Shown piece by piece: positions 18,298 to 25,645 of a stretch of DNA of 64,000 bases. Both the position numbers and the translations under genes were made by a program. The DNA lies in NCBI GenBank assembly GCA_937993755.1, contig CALKMA010000034.1:1-64000 (forward strand), given 5' to 3'. Under the pieces are notes generated by a model. That model had not been told where the DNA came from, searched no databases, and worked only from the letters and a program-made list of their open reading frames with translations. Each line of letters opens with the position of its first letter. The first letter of the stretch is position 1. Source of the DNA: HGM13233 sp900762805 (GTDB taxonomy: Bacteria > Bacillota > Clostridia > Oscillospirales > Ruminococcaceae).

Positions 18298-18333
18298 GCG
18301 GCGCTGTGCTTTGGCACAGCGCCGCGCTTATTT
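18298..18333 (+). terminator. Terminator after the P-type ATPase gene
   Basis: A perfect 12-bp stem GCGGCGCTGTGC with a TTTG loop, followed by GCTTATTT. Confidence 0.7.
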
Positions 18334-18415
18334 GAGAGCAGGGGGGCTTCGCGGCAGAGCGGACAAAGAGGCGGCCGGTTTGTATCAAGCAGAGCCGACG
18401 GGGAGGATATCCCTC

Positions 18416-18445
18416 TTGATGATCGGATCACTGACATGCTATAAT
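18416..18445 (+). promoter_or_regulatory. Promoter before the AT-rich insert
   Basis: TTGATG (18416-18421) and TATAAT (18440-18445) with 18-bp spacing; the -10 is extended by an upstream TG. It can serve the small frame at 18484 and the 345-residue gene at 18742. Confidence 0.55.
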
Positions 18446-18483
18446 GCGTGTATACACGGGAAATATGGAGGGAGCCAAGGCTG

Positions 18484-18705
18484 ATGGAAGGTCTGTCGTC
18501 CTGTGTGTTCCACATGGACAACGGCTGTGTGGAGCGGAGATCCGATGGCGGCAGCGTGCTTGCTCTCAGCCGCGCCGCTGCGGAAAATGAAGCTGCTGAC
18601 CATATGCATCGGCGGTCAGAGCTTGCTCATCTGCTCCGCCGGTGCATGCCGGCCTCGTGCTCCATGGCGCCCCGGAGCCGTATTTCAGGGCAGCTTTTGA
18701 CATGA
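18484..18705 (+). CDS. Doubtful small ORF (73 aa)
   Basis: The frame starts at an ATG about 13 bp after a GGAGGG and runs to a stop at 18703-18705. The product is MEGLSSCVFHMDNGC..., with many Arg, Ser and Cys, and matches no family that I know. It is preceded by a good promoter, which is the only reason to list it. It may be a leader region or a remnant of a displaced gene rather than a protein gene. Confidence 0.2.
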   Translation: MEGLSSCVFHMDNGCVERRSDGGSVLALSRAAAENEAADHMHRRSELAHLLRRCMPASCSMAPRSRISGQLLT

Positions 18706-18741
18706 CCTTTTAGAACAGGTGAATACAAGGAGGAGTGCCGC

Positions 18742-19779
18742 ATGGATTTACTGCAATCATACAATACCGTAAACGAAATTCTGGACACCGTTGATTTCAG
18801 CACTCTTTTTGAGGGCTTTCATCGGTATAAGCTTGCCTTATACGCCGACAAGGAAATCGTCATCGACGGAAACACGATCCCATATCAAGACGAGTTCAGA
18901 GGAAACACGGCAATAGCGCATAACGGCGAATACATCGCTATATGGAACATGGCGCTTGACCCTGTTGAAGACGAGCAAAAGCTTGCCTATTGCCTGGTGC
19001 ATGAAATGTTTCACTGCCACCAATACGCGAACAATGAGACCCGTTTCCCGTCTGATCTCGAAATGTTAAGCTATCCCGACGATATAGAAAACTTTGCGAA
19101 GAAGTATACGGAAAACAGATATCTCGCCGATGCCTGTGAACAGCACAGTATGGAATACCTTCGTAAATTTGCCTGCATCAGGGAAGGCCGCTATGAGAAG
19201 TACCCTGCTATGGTCTGCCAGGAATTCAAGGTGGAGACCGTGGAGGGAATGGCTGAATATATAGGATTAAAAGCATTGGAGCAGATCAATGCTGAAAAAT
19301 ATCGGGCTGTCGTAAACGATTATCTTGGCAAGCTCCGAGCAGAGAGCAATCTGATATTCGATGTAAGGCGAATGTCGTACTATACAGGCGCAGTCTTTTT
19401 CTTATGCCTGGAGCAGCTCGGCTTTTCAATCAGCAATGATTTCCGCAGCGGCAAAACGGCATATGAGCAAAACCGTATAGATTTTACGGGAGTAACAGCG
19501 GAAGCACTTTCCTGCGATTTCATTTCGAGCAGTTATCCGCAGCTTCTGAAAGAGAAAAAATCTAAAATCGAGGAGCACATCAAGCGCTCAGAATACATAG
19601 CGAGTGATGCTTTTATCTGCGGATACGATCCCATGAATATGTTCCGGGTCGGAGATATGATTTATTGCAGCAGCTTTGTCCTTCTTAATGAAAACGGAAA
19701 TGTCAAGGCAATCAATTCCGCGGCCGCGCTAAAGCTGAAGGATGGCTCAGACCAAAGCGTCGTCGGATACTATCTGTAG
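18742..19779 (+). CDS. Putative zinc-metallopeptidase-like protein (HExxH)
   Basis: A 345-residue soluble protein, no signal peptide. Residues 87-91 read HEMFH within CLVHEMFHCHQYAN, an HExxH zinc-binding helix, and about 75 residues later VETVEGMAEYIG offers a glutamate (about 168) that could be the third ligand, the gluzincin arrangement. I do not recognise the family by name. Codon use is visibly more AT-rich than in the flanking genes, and the gene lies in a gap with its own promoter, which suggests later acquisition. An AGGAGGA site precedes the ATG. Substrate is unknown; protease activity is inferred from the motif alone. Confidence 0.7.
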   Translation: MDLLQSYNTVNEILDTVDFSTLFEGFHRYKLALYADKEIVIDGNTIPYQDEFRGNTAIAHNGEYIAIWNMALDPVEDEQKLAYCLVHEMFHCHQYANNETRFPSDLEMLSYPDDIENFAKKYTENRYLADACEQHSMEYLRKFACIREGRYEKYPAMVCQEFKVETVEGMAEYIGLKALEQINAEKYRAVVNDYLGKLRAESNLIFDVRRMSYYTGAVFFLCLEQLGFSISNDFRSGKTAYEQNRIDFTGVTAEALSCDFISSSYPQLLKEKKSKIEEHIKRSEYIASDAFICGYDPMNMFRVGDMIYCSSFVLLNENGNVKAINSAAALKLKDGSDQSVVGYYL

Positions 19780-19974
19780 ACCGGGCAAAAGCTATTCTGT
19801 TCCGCCGCAAGCGGCCTTGAAAAGCGGCAGGGCTCCTTTGTTTGCTCTGCTCATAGGGTCAACGGGGACAAGTGCGGCAGGCACTGTATCGCGCTGCGGC
19901 TCTTAAATACGCGGTGCGGAGGCGCATCGGGAGTCCATATCGGCAGGCACCTGCCGTAAAAGGGATAAAACCTC

Positions 19975-20023
19975 TTGACAAACTATCACTACAACAGTAG
20001 AATATTAATCACTACTAATGTAG
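19975..20023 (+). promoter_or_regulatory. Promoter with two BlaI/MecI-type operators
   Basis: TTGACA (19975-19980) and TAGAAT (19998-20003) are spaced by 17 bp. Two copies of TCACTAC-N4-GTAGAA lie at 19986-20002 and 20009-20025; each contains the dyad CTAC-N4-GTAG. Their centres are 23 bp apart. The first lies in the spacer and -10, the second at the likely start point. This layout fits autorepression by the BlaI-like protein encoded next. Confidence 0.75.
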
Positions 20024-20054
20024 AAAAAAGATATTTGAAAAAAGGAGCTTTCCC

Positions 20055-20423
20055 ATGGAAAAAGAGCAGCGTCTGCCCGATGGTGAATTGCAGATCATGC
20101 AGATAGTCTGGCGGCAGCAGCCGCCGGTGCCGCGCAGCGCTATCGAGCGCGGGCTTGACCGCGCACTGGCGCCCAGCACGGTCATCACCGTTTTATCGCG
20201 GCTGTGCGACAAGGGCTTTCTGAAGGTCGAGCACCGCGGCCGCACCAACTACTACACGCCGCTCATAGCCGAGCGCGACTACCTTGCCCGGCAGAGCCGC
20301 AGCCTGCTTGACCAGCTGTTCGGCGGCTCGGTGGCGGCCTTCGCCACCTCACTGTGCGACGGCGGCATATCGCGCGAGGAGATCGAGCAGCTCCGCCGCC
20401 TGCTGGAGGAGGGCGCGCTGTGA
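20055..20423 (+). CDS. BlaI/MecI/CopY family transcriptional repressor
   Basis: A 122-residue winged-helix protein: LPDGELQIMQIVWRQQPPVPRSAIERGLDR at the start, recognition helix region APSTVITVLSRLCDKGFLKVEHRGRTNYYTPLI, then a dimerisation helix. It should bind the two CTAC-N4-GTAG operators in front of its own gene and repress the operon until cleaved by the membrane protease encoded downstream. AAAGGAG precedes the ATG. The last codons overlap the start of the protease gene (GTGA), which couples their translation. Confidence 0.9.
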   Translation: MEKEQRLPDGELQIMQIVWRQQPPVPRSAIERGLDRALAPSTVITVLSRLCDKGFLKVEHRGRTNYYTPLIAERDYLARQSRSLLDQLFGGSVAAFATSLCDGGISREEIEQLRRLLEEGAL

Positions 20424-21901
20424 TCGGCCTGCGCGTTTTCTGGGCGCTGTTTCTGGCCGGTATTGTCGGGCTGTGCTTTCGCCGCTCGTGGCGGTGGGAG
20501 CATGGCAAAGACGGCGCGGACGAACTGTTTTATAGTGAAGAACGCGGCCGGATGACAACGGCCGTCTGGCTGTCGCCGCTGCTTCTGCCGCTCATGATGA
20601 CCGCCGGCTTTCTGCTCTACCTGCTGCTCGTCGATGGACAGCGCTTTTTCGGCGTCGCCACGCAGGTGCTGCTGACTGTCATCGTCTATTTCGCCCTGCT
20701 GGCGGCGCTTCTGCCGCTGCTGCGCCGCTGCATCAGTGCCCGTGCCTGTGCCGTGCTGTGGCTGCTGCCCGTCTTTGAGTTTTATCAGTTCAACGTGCTG
20801 GCCGAGGGCCAGCCGCGTCCGCTGCTGACTGTCTACCTGCCCGGATCGGCGCTTCGCGCTGCTGTTGCCGTATGGGCCGCCGGCTTTGCCGCGGTGCTGC
20901 TGTGGTATACGGTGTCGCATCTGGCTTTTCGCCGCCGTGTGCTGCGGCAGACGTCGCCGGTCAACGATCCGCAGACGCTGGCCATCTGGCAGGCAGAGCT
21001 GGATCGCGTTGATTACCGGCAGCCGGGGCGTCTGCTGCAAAGTGCCGCTGCCGGCGCACCCTTTTCAACGGGGCTTTTCAAGAGGACCCGCCTGACCGTG
21101 CTGCCCGAACGGTTCTATTCGGCCGACGATCTTATGTGGATATTCCGTCATGAGATCCGTCATTTGCAGCGCGGCGATGTTGAAACAAAGCTCTTTCTGA
21201 CCTTCTGCAACGCCCTGTGCTGGTTCTGCCCGCTGGTGTGGCTGGCCACCCGCCGGGCAGCCGAGGATATCGAGCTTTCCTGCGACGAATGGGTGCTGAA
21301 GGAGGCCGACGAACCGGCGCGCCGCCGCTATGCCGAGCTGCTGCTGCGCTCGGCCGGCCCGCAGCGGGGCTTTACGACCTGCCTGTCGGCATCGGCCCGG
21401 TCGCTGCGCTACCGGCTCAGGAGCATTATGTCGGCCGGCCGCCGGCTGACCGGCACGGCGGTGCTGATGGCAGCCATGTTCCTGTGCGTCATGAGCTACG
21501 GCCTGGCCGTTGTGACCACCGAACGCACAACGGCCGATCGGCTGCTCGACGGGGCCTCGGTCGGCACAGTCTATTACCAGATGGGGCTTCCGCTGGGAAC
21601 GGCCTATGCGGAGGACAAATTCTCGGACTCGGCGCTTCGGGAAGCGCTGTCGGGACTGACAGCCGAGCAGCTTCTCGGCCAGTATCAAAACAGAGATGAG
21701 GCGGCGCGTCAGCTGAGCCTCTATTTTTCCGACACGGGCGGCCGTGGGATGATGAACATCTATGATGACAGCATCGTGGTGGAATATTACAGGGCGGATG
21801 AGAAGGGACACTCGGCACGGCGGCAGCTGCGCTGCTGGCTGCTTCGGGATCAGGTTGACTGGGCGAGGGTGGAGCAATGCTTTTCCGCCCACGCCGACTG
21901 A
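20420..21901 (+). CDS. M56-family membrane metallopeptidase (BlaR1-like) without penicillin sensor
   Basis: A 493-residue protein starting with GTG at 20420 inside the stop codon of the repressor gene. Four or five membrane helices are visible (for example LLLPLMMTAGFLLYLLLVDG and VLLTVIVYFALLAALLPLL). The cytoplasmic loop has FRHEIRHLQRGD, the M56 HExxH zinc motif, and AAEDIELSCDEWVLKEA supplies the usual downstream glutamate. BlaR1 and MecR1 carry a penicillin-binding domain after the last helix; here only about 120 residues follow TAVLMAAMFLCVMSYGLAVV, and no SxxK transpeptidase motif is evident. The signal it senses is therefore unknown. No beta-lactamase gene is nearby. Confidence 0.85.
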   Translation: MIGLRVFWALFLAGIVGLCFRRSWRWEHGKDGADELFYSEERGRMTTAVWLSPLLLPLMMTAGFLLYLLLVDGQRFFGVATQVLLTVIVYFALLAALLPLLRRCISARACAVLWLLPVFEFYQFNVLAEGQPRPLLTVYLPGSALRAAVAVWAAGFAAVLLWYTVSHLAFRRRVLRQTSPVNDPQTLAIWQAELDRVDYRQPGRLLQSAAAGAPFSTGLFKRTRLTVLPERFYSADDLMWIFRHEIRHLQRGDVETKLFLTFCNALCWFCPLVWLATRRAAEDIELSCDEWVLKEADEPARRRYAELLLRSAGPQRGFTTCLSASARSLRYRLRSIMSAGRRLTGTAVLMAAMFLCVMSYGLAVVTTERTTADRLLDGASVGTVYYQMGLPLGTAYAEDKFSDSALREALSGLTAEQLLGQYQNRDEAARQLSLYFSDTGGRGMMNIYDDSIVVEYYRADEKGHSARRQLRCWLLRDQVDWARVEQCFSAHAD

Positions 21902-22377
21902 CCGGTGAGGAAAAAAACAGATCACAGAAAAGCACGGGCTTGCAGACGCCTGCTTCTGCTGCGGCGGGAAAGACGGAAAGTGGCTGTGTGCAGAGCGCAC
22001 ACATGGTGTTTTTCACGGCTCGGCCGCGCGCTTCCGGATTGCTCCGTGCGGGGAAGACGCGATTTTGACGGCCGGCAACGGGAAGCGTCCCATGGCCGAT
22101 GCCTGGCGCTGCCGCAAAATCATTTTGTACTGCGATAAGCAGGTGCGGCGGGCAGGGGCAGATCGTTTTCAGGCTACCCGCACGGTACTGTCCCGCCGGA
22201 TTTCCGCCGCGGGGCAGCAAGCTGAAAGCGGGGGAGTGCGGCGGCTTTTCAAGCCCGAAAATAAAATAGACGCCCGGCGGCGGGCGGGGCGTGAGGTGTG
22301 CGCGCCGTGCCGGATATCGGGTGCCTTCATTCGCCGGGTGCGCTCTGCCGCCGCGCGGGCGGAGCCGGAAAACAGAA
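21902..22377. other. Non-coding gap
   Basis: I see no supported gene, promoter or repeat in this 476-bp stretch between the M56 protease gene and the shared terminator at 22378. The short frames that cross it are GC-driven and have no binding sites. Confidence 0.45.
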
Positions 22378-22418
22378 AAATGCCGTGGACGGTCTTTGAA
22401 GGGCCGTCCACGGCATTT
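22378..22418. terminator. Bidirectional terminator
   Basis: A 14-bp stem (TGCCGTGGACGG and its complement, extended by a G-U pair) flanked by AAA and TTT on its two sides. It lies between the convergent M56 gene (+) and CofE-like gene (-) and can serve both. Confidence 0.75.
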
Positions 22419-22467
22419 CATATACTCTGACCATATACCGCTTTACTGCTGCCGGATAAGCTTTCTC

Positions 22468-23664
22468 TCAGCTGGTATAGTTGTCGAAATAACCCTGCAC
22501 CAGCACGATAGGAGTTCCCTTGTCGCCCGATCCGCTGGTCAGGTCGCACAGCGAGCCGATGAGATCGGTCAGCTGGCGCGGCGTGGTGCCCTCGGACACC
22601 ATCTGTCCCACAAGATCGGCGTCCTTCTGGCGGATGCTGTCGGATATGGCCTGCCTGAGCGCCTCGCCCGACAGCGCGCCGAACTCATTGTCGGCCAGAT
22701 ATTTGAGCTTCAGCTCATTGGGCGTGCCGACCAGCCCATCGGTGTAGGCCGGTGAGACAACAGGGTCGGCCAGCTCCCAGATGCGGCCCTTGGGATCCTT
22801 GAAAGCGCCGTCGCCGTAGACCATGACCTCCAGCTTTTTGCCGGTCGCTTCAAAAAGGCGGCGCTGGATATCATCCACCAGCCCGCGGCAGGCGCGCGGA
22901 AAGAGCTTGACGCTGTCCTCGGTCGCCTTGTTGGAGCCGAGCAGGCCGTATTTTTCATTGTAGCCGCTGCCGTCGATGGGAGCGGTCATGATATCGTCCA
23001 GTCCCAGCACCGTCTGCGCGCCGGCAGCTCTGAGCAGCCGCTTGGTGCGCGCACGGGTGTGGATATCGCAGGTGAGCAGGCGGTCGGCATAGGCGAGGAT
23101 GGCCTGCGGGCGGTTGGCGAAGATGACCTCGACCTCAGCGCCGCTCTCGCGGATGAGCTGCTGATAGTATTCGACATAATCGACGCCGGTAAAGGGGTGG
23201 CGCACCGCGCCGAACAGCTCGCGGAAGCGCGCAAGCGTCAGCACATCGCGGTAAGGGTCAACGTCGGCTGCGTCGAGGGCGTCGAGGCTGACGATCTCGT
23301 TGCCCACCTCGTCCGAGGGATAGCTGAGCATCAGCACGATCCTTTTAGCTCCGCCGGCGATGCCGCGCAGGCAGACGGCGAAGCGGTTGCGCGAGAGGAT
23401 GGGGAACAGAACGCCGACCGTCCCGCCGCCCAGCTTGGCTCTGACGTCGGCGGCGATAGCGTCGGCCGATGCATAGTTGCCCTGCGCGCGCGCCACGACC
23501 GATTCCGTCACCGCCACAACGTCGCGGTCGTTCAGCGAAAAGCCGTCGCCCGCGGCGGCAGCCAGCACGCTTTCGGTCACGATGGCGGCGAGGTCGTCTC
23601 CCTGGCGGATGATGGGGCAGCGGATGCCGCGCGAAACTGTGCCAACTTTTCTTTCCCCGTCCAT
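22468..23664 (-). CDS. CofE-like coenzyme F420-0:L-glutamate ligase family protein
   Basis: A 398-residue protein starting MDGERKVGTVSRGIRCPIIRQGDD, with FSLNDRDVVAVTESVVARAQGNY (family signature), FPILSRNRFAVCLRGIA and a C-terminal APIDGSGYNEKYGLLGSNKATED. It belongs to the F420 glutamyl ligase fold group that occurs widely in Firmicutes without any F420 pathway, so the true substrate is open; ligation of glutamate or a related amino acid to a phosphorylated acceptor is the family chemistry. The long upstream extension is rejected because ATG 23664 has AAAGGAG and a promoter just before it. It diverges from the nucleoside hydrolase gene. Confidence 0.8.
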   Translation of the reverse strand: MDGERKVGTVSRGIRCPIIRQGDDLAAIVTESVLAAAAGDGFSLNDRDVVAVTESVVARAQGNYASADAIAADVRAKLGGGTVGVLFPILSRNRFAVCLRGIAGGAKRIVLMLSYPSDEVGNEIVSLDALDAADVDPYRDVLTLARFRELFGAVRHPFTGVDYVEYYQQLIRESGAEVEVIFANRPQAILAYADRLLTCDIHTRARTKRLLRAAGAQTVLGLDDIMTAPIDGSGYNEKYGLLGSNKATEDSVKLFPRACRGLVDDIQRRLFEATGKKLEVMVYGDGAFKDPKGRIWELADPVVSPAYTDGLVGTPNELKLKYLADNEFGALSGEALRQAISDSIRQKDADLVGQMVSEGTTPRQLTDLIGSLCDLTSGSGDKGTPIVLVQGYFDNYTS

Positions 23665-23724
23665 AACTTTTAAGCTCCTTTCTGAGGCAGGCCCGGCGGC
23701 CTGAGGCTTTACACCACGCTTAGT

Positions 23725-23753
23725 ATTATAGTGGTACCGGCCGGCGATTGCAA
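23725..23753 (-). promoter_or_regulatory. Promoter of the CofE-like gene
   Basis: Read on the minus strand: TTGCAA (23753-23748), 17 bp, TATAAT (23730-23725). Confidence 0.75.
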
Positions 23754-23792
23754 GGGTGAGACGAAAAGAAACGGCTGCCGCCGCTTTCCGGC

Positions 23793-23821
23793 TTGACAAG
23801 TGTGGCCGGACCTGCCATACT
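23793..23821 (+). promoter_or_regulatory. Promoter of the nucleoside hydrolase gene
   Basis: TTGACA (23793-23798), 17 bp, CATACT (23816-23821). It diverges from the CofE-like promoter, with about 40 bp between the two -35 elements. Confidence 0.6.
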
Positions 23822-23853
23822 GATACTATATTCTGCCGCAGGAGGAGATAAAA

Positions 23854-24855
23854 ATGTCTGAACCCATGAAAATGATACTGGATGTCGATACCGGTACCGA
23901 CGACGCCGTTGCCATTATCTGCGCTTATATGGACGAGCGCATCGATCTGCTGGCTGTCTGCACCACAGCCGGCAACAAGCCGCTCGATAAAACAACTGAA
24001 AACACGTTGCGCGTGCGTGAGCTGCTGGGCGCTGATTTTCCGGTTTACCGCGGCTGCGGTGTGCCGATGGTCGGCACCATGCTCAAGGCCCGCTGCGCCG
24101 CTTACGATAAAGAACACGCCCCTAAGTATGATGAAAATGGCAAGAGGATCGAGTATCACACGGATTATCTCGAACTGCCGCCCTCAACCACTAAGGTCGA
24201 GCCGGAGCATGCCGTCTGGTACTATATCGATACACTTATGAAAAGCGAGGGCGATATCACCGTTGTACTGACCGGCCCCATGACCAATCTCGCCATGGCG
24301 CTGCGGCTGGAGCCGCAGATCGCCGGCAAGATCCGCAAGGTGGTGCTGATGGGCGGCGGCATTTTGCAGACCAATGTCACGGCGGCCGCCGAGCACAACA
24401 TCTGGGCCGACCCGGAGGCGGCGCAGATCCTAATGGAGGCCGGCTTCCCGCTGTGGATCGTGCCGCTTGACGCCACACATCGCGCCTGCATCACGGCCGC
24501 CGAGTCGGCCTACATGAAGTCGCTTGGTACGCCGGTCGGCGAGCTGGTGGCCAGCTGCATGGAGCAGCGTATTTTTGCTTACGGTTATCTGCAGCCGATG
24601 GATCTGCCCGATTCTGCCCCTGTTCACGACGCGCTGGCTGTGCAGGTTGCCGTCGATCCGTCAGTTGTCACGCGTGATATCTTCACGCGCGTTGACGTCG
24701 ATATCAGCGGCGGCTACGGCGACGGCCAGACCATCGTCGATATGCGTGCCCACCCCACCGAGCCGCGGAATGCCACCTTTGTGCTGGAGGCTGACCGTGA
24801 CCGCCATGCCCGGTGGGTCATCGGCTGTGTCGAGCGTTTCGGACGGAAGGCGTAG
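23854..24855 (+). CDS. Nucleoside hydrolase (inosine/uridine-preferring family)
   Basis: A 333-residue protein beginning with the calcium-binding signature ILDVDTGTDDAVAI, the hallmark of nucleoside N-ribohydrolases. VYRGCGVPM, VLTGPMTNLAMAL, VLMGGGI and the C-terminal HDALAVQVAVDPSVV (ligand Asp) follow in the normal order. It splits a nucleoside into base and ribose in salvage or catabolism. No signal peptide, so cytoplasmic. GCAGGAGGAG precedes the ATG. Base preference cannot be read from the sequence. Confidence 0.94.
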   Translation: MSEPMKMILDVDTGTDDAVAIICAYMDERIDLLAVCTTAGNKPLDKTTENTLRVRELLGADFPVYRGCGVPMVGTMLKARCAAYDKEHAPKYDENGKRIEYHTDYLELPPSTTKVEPEHAVWYYIDTLMKSEGDITVVLTGPMTNLAMALRLEPQIAGKIRKVVLMGGGILQTNVTAAAEHNIWADPEAAQILMEAGFPLWIVPLDATHRACITAAESAYMKSLGTPVGELVASCMEQRIFAYGYLQPMDLPDSAPVHDALAVQVAVDPSVVTRDIFTRVDVDISGGYGDGQTIVDMRAHPTEPRNATFVLEADRDRHARWVIGCVERFGRKA

Positions 24856-24901
24856 CGCCGTCTGTTGGGAAGGACGGCATCAGACAGGAAGCAGTCAAAT
24901 A

Positions 24902-24936
24902 AAATCACCCGCACAGCCGTGCGGGTGATTTTTTTA
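24902..24936 (+). terminator. Terminator after the nucleoside hydrolase gene
   Basis: An 11-bp stem ATCACCCGCAC with an AGCC loop and a seven-T run. It also lies at the end of the convergent cyclase gene. Confidence 0.85.
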
Positions 24937-25044
24937 TCCCATTCAGAAGCGAGCCGGCGGTGCCATGCTTTTTGCGGGACGCCGGCTGCCGTTCCGATGC
25001 GGCGGAGGGACAGGAAAGCGCTGCCCGGCCGGAGCAAAAGTGCT

Positions 25045-25602
25045 TTATATTTCCGCGATGACGCGGCAAGGCAGGCCGGTCATGCCGGCGCAACGCATGG
25101 GAAGGGTATAGGCAAGGAATTTGCCGCCGGCGTCAACGACCGCCTTGAGTCCGCAGAGGTTCTCAATAACGAACACGCTGCGGTCAGCACAGGCCTGATC
25201 GGCCGGCACGTGTTCCTTTCTGCGCCGGATACCGGCAAAATCGACCCCGATAAGCGATATCTCCTTATCAAGAAGCGCGCCGAGCAGCTCATGGGAGAGC
25301 TGCGGGTGCCCGCTGAGGTAGGCTTTTCCACCGTAGCCCGTCCTTTCGATGTGGCCGGTGAAGAAAGCGACAAACATATCCCGGCTTACCTTATCAAGCT
25401 CGATATCGGAAAGGCCGATATCCCGGCCGGTCACATGGGAAACATCGAAGGCAATGCCGTTTCTTTTGATGTATGTCAGAGGGAAAACCTTATCCATTAT
25501 GTCAAAATGCGTACCGAGATGGCCGGCGAGGGCTTTTTTCTCGTTTCCCTGTGCATCAGCTGCCATCTTAGGCGTTATTTCGAGCGTGATATCGATCAGC
25601 AT
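25045..25602 (-). CDS. Cyclase family protein (kynurenine formamidase-like)
   Basis: A 185-residue protein starting MLIDITLEITPKM with the metal-binding motif HLGTHFD near residue 28 (HxGTHxD of the cyclase/arylformamidase superfamily) and a GVDFAGI segment in the second half. Family members are Mn- or Zn-dependent hydrolases of amide or lactone bonds. It is shorter than typical formamidases (about 205-215 residues). It follows the MBL-fold lipoprotein gene by 43 bp on the same strand and has an AAAGGAGG site, so they probably share a transcript. Substrate unknown. Confidence 0.82.
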   Translation of the reverse strand: MLIDITLEITPKMAADAQGNEKKALAGHLGTHFDIMDKVFPLTYIKRNGIAFDVSHVTGRDIGLSDIELDKVSRDMFVAFFTGHIERTGYGGKAYLSGHPQLSHELLGALLDKEISLIGVDFAGIRRRKEHVPADQACADRSVFVIENLCGLKAVVDAGGKFLAYTLPMRCAGMTGLPCRVIAEI

Positions 25603-25645
25603 GGCCGATTTCCTCCTTTCAGAATCGGTGTGTACGCCTGATGGC

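Noticed and set aside
20420..21901. A beta-lactam resistance sensor (true BlaR1)
   Set aside because: The penicillin-binding domain and its SxxK motif are missing and no beta-lactamase or PBP2a gene is adjacent.
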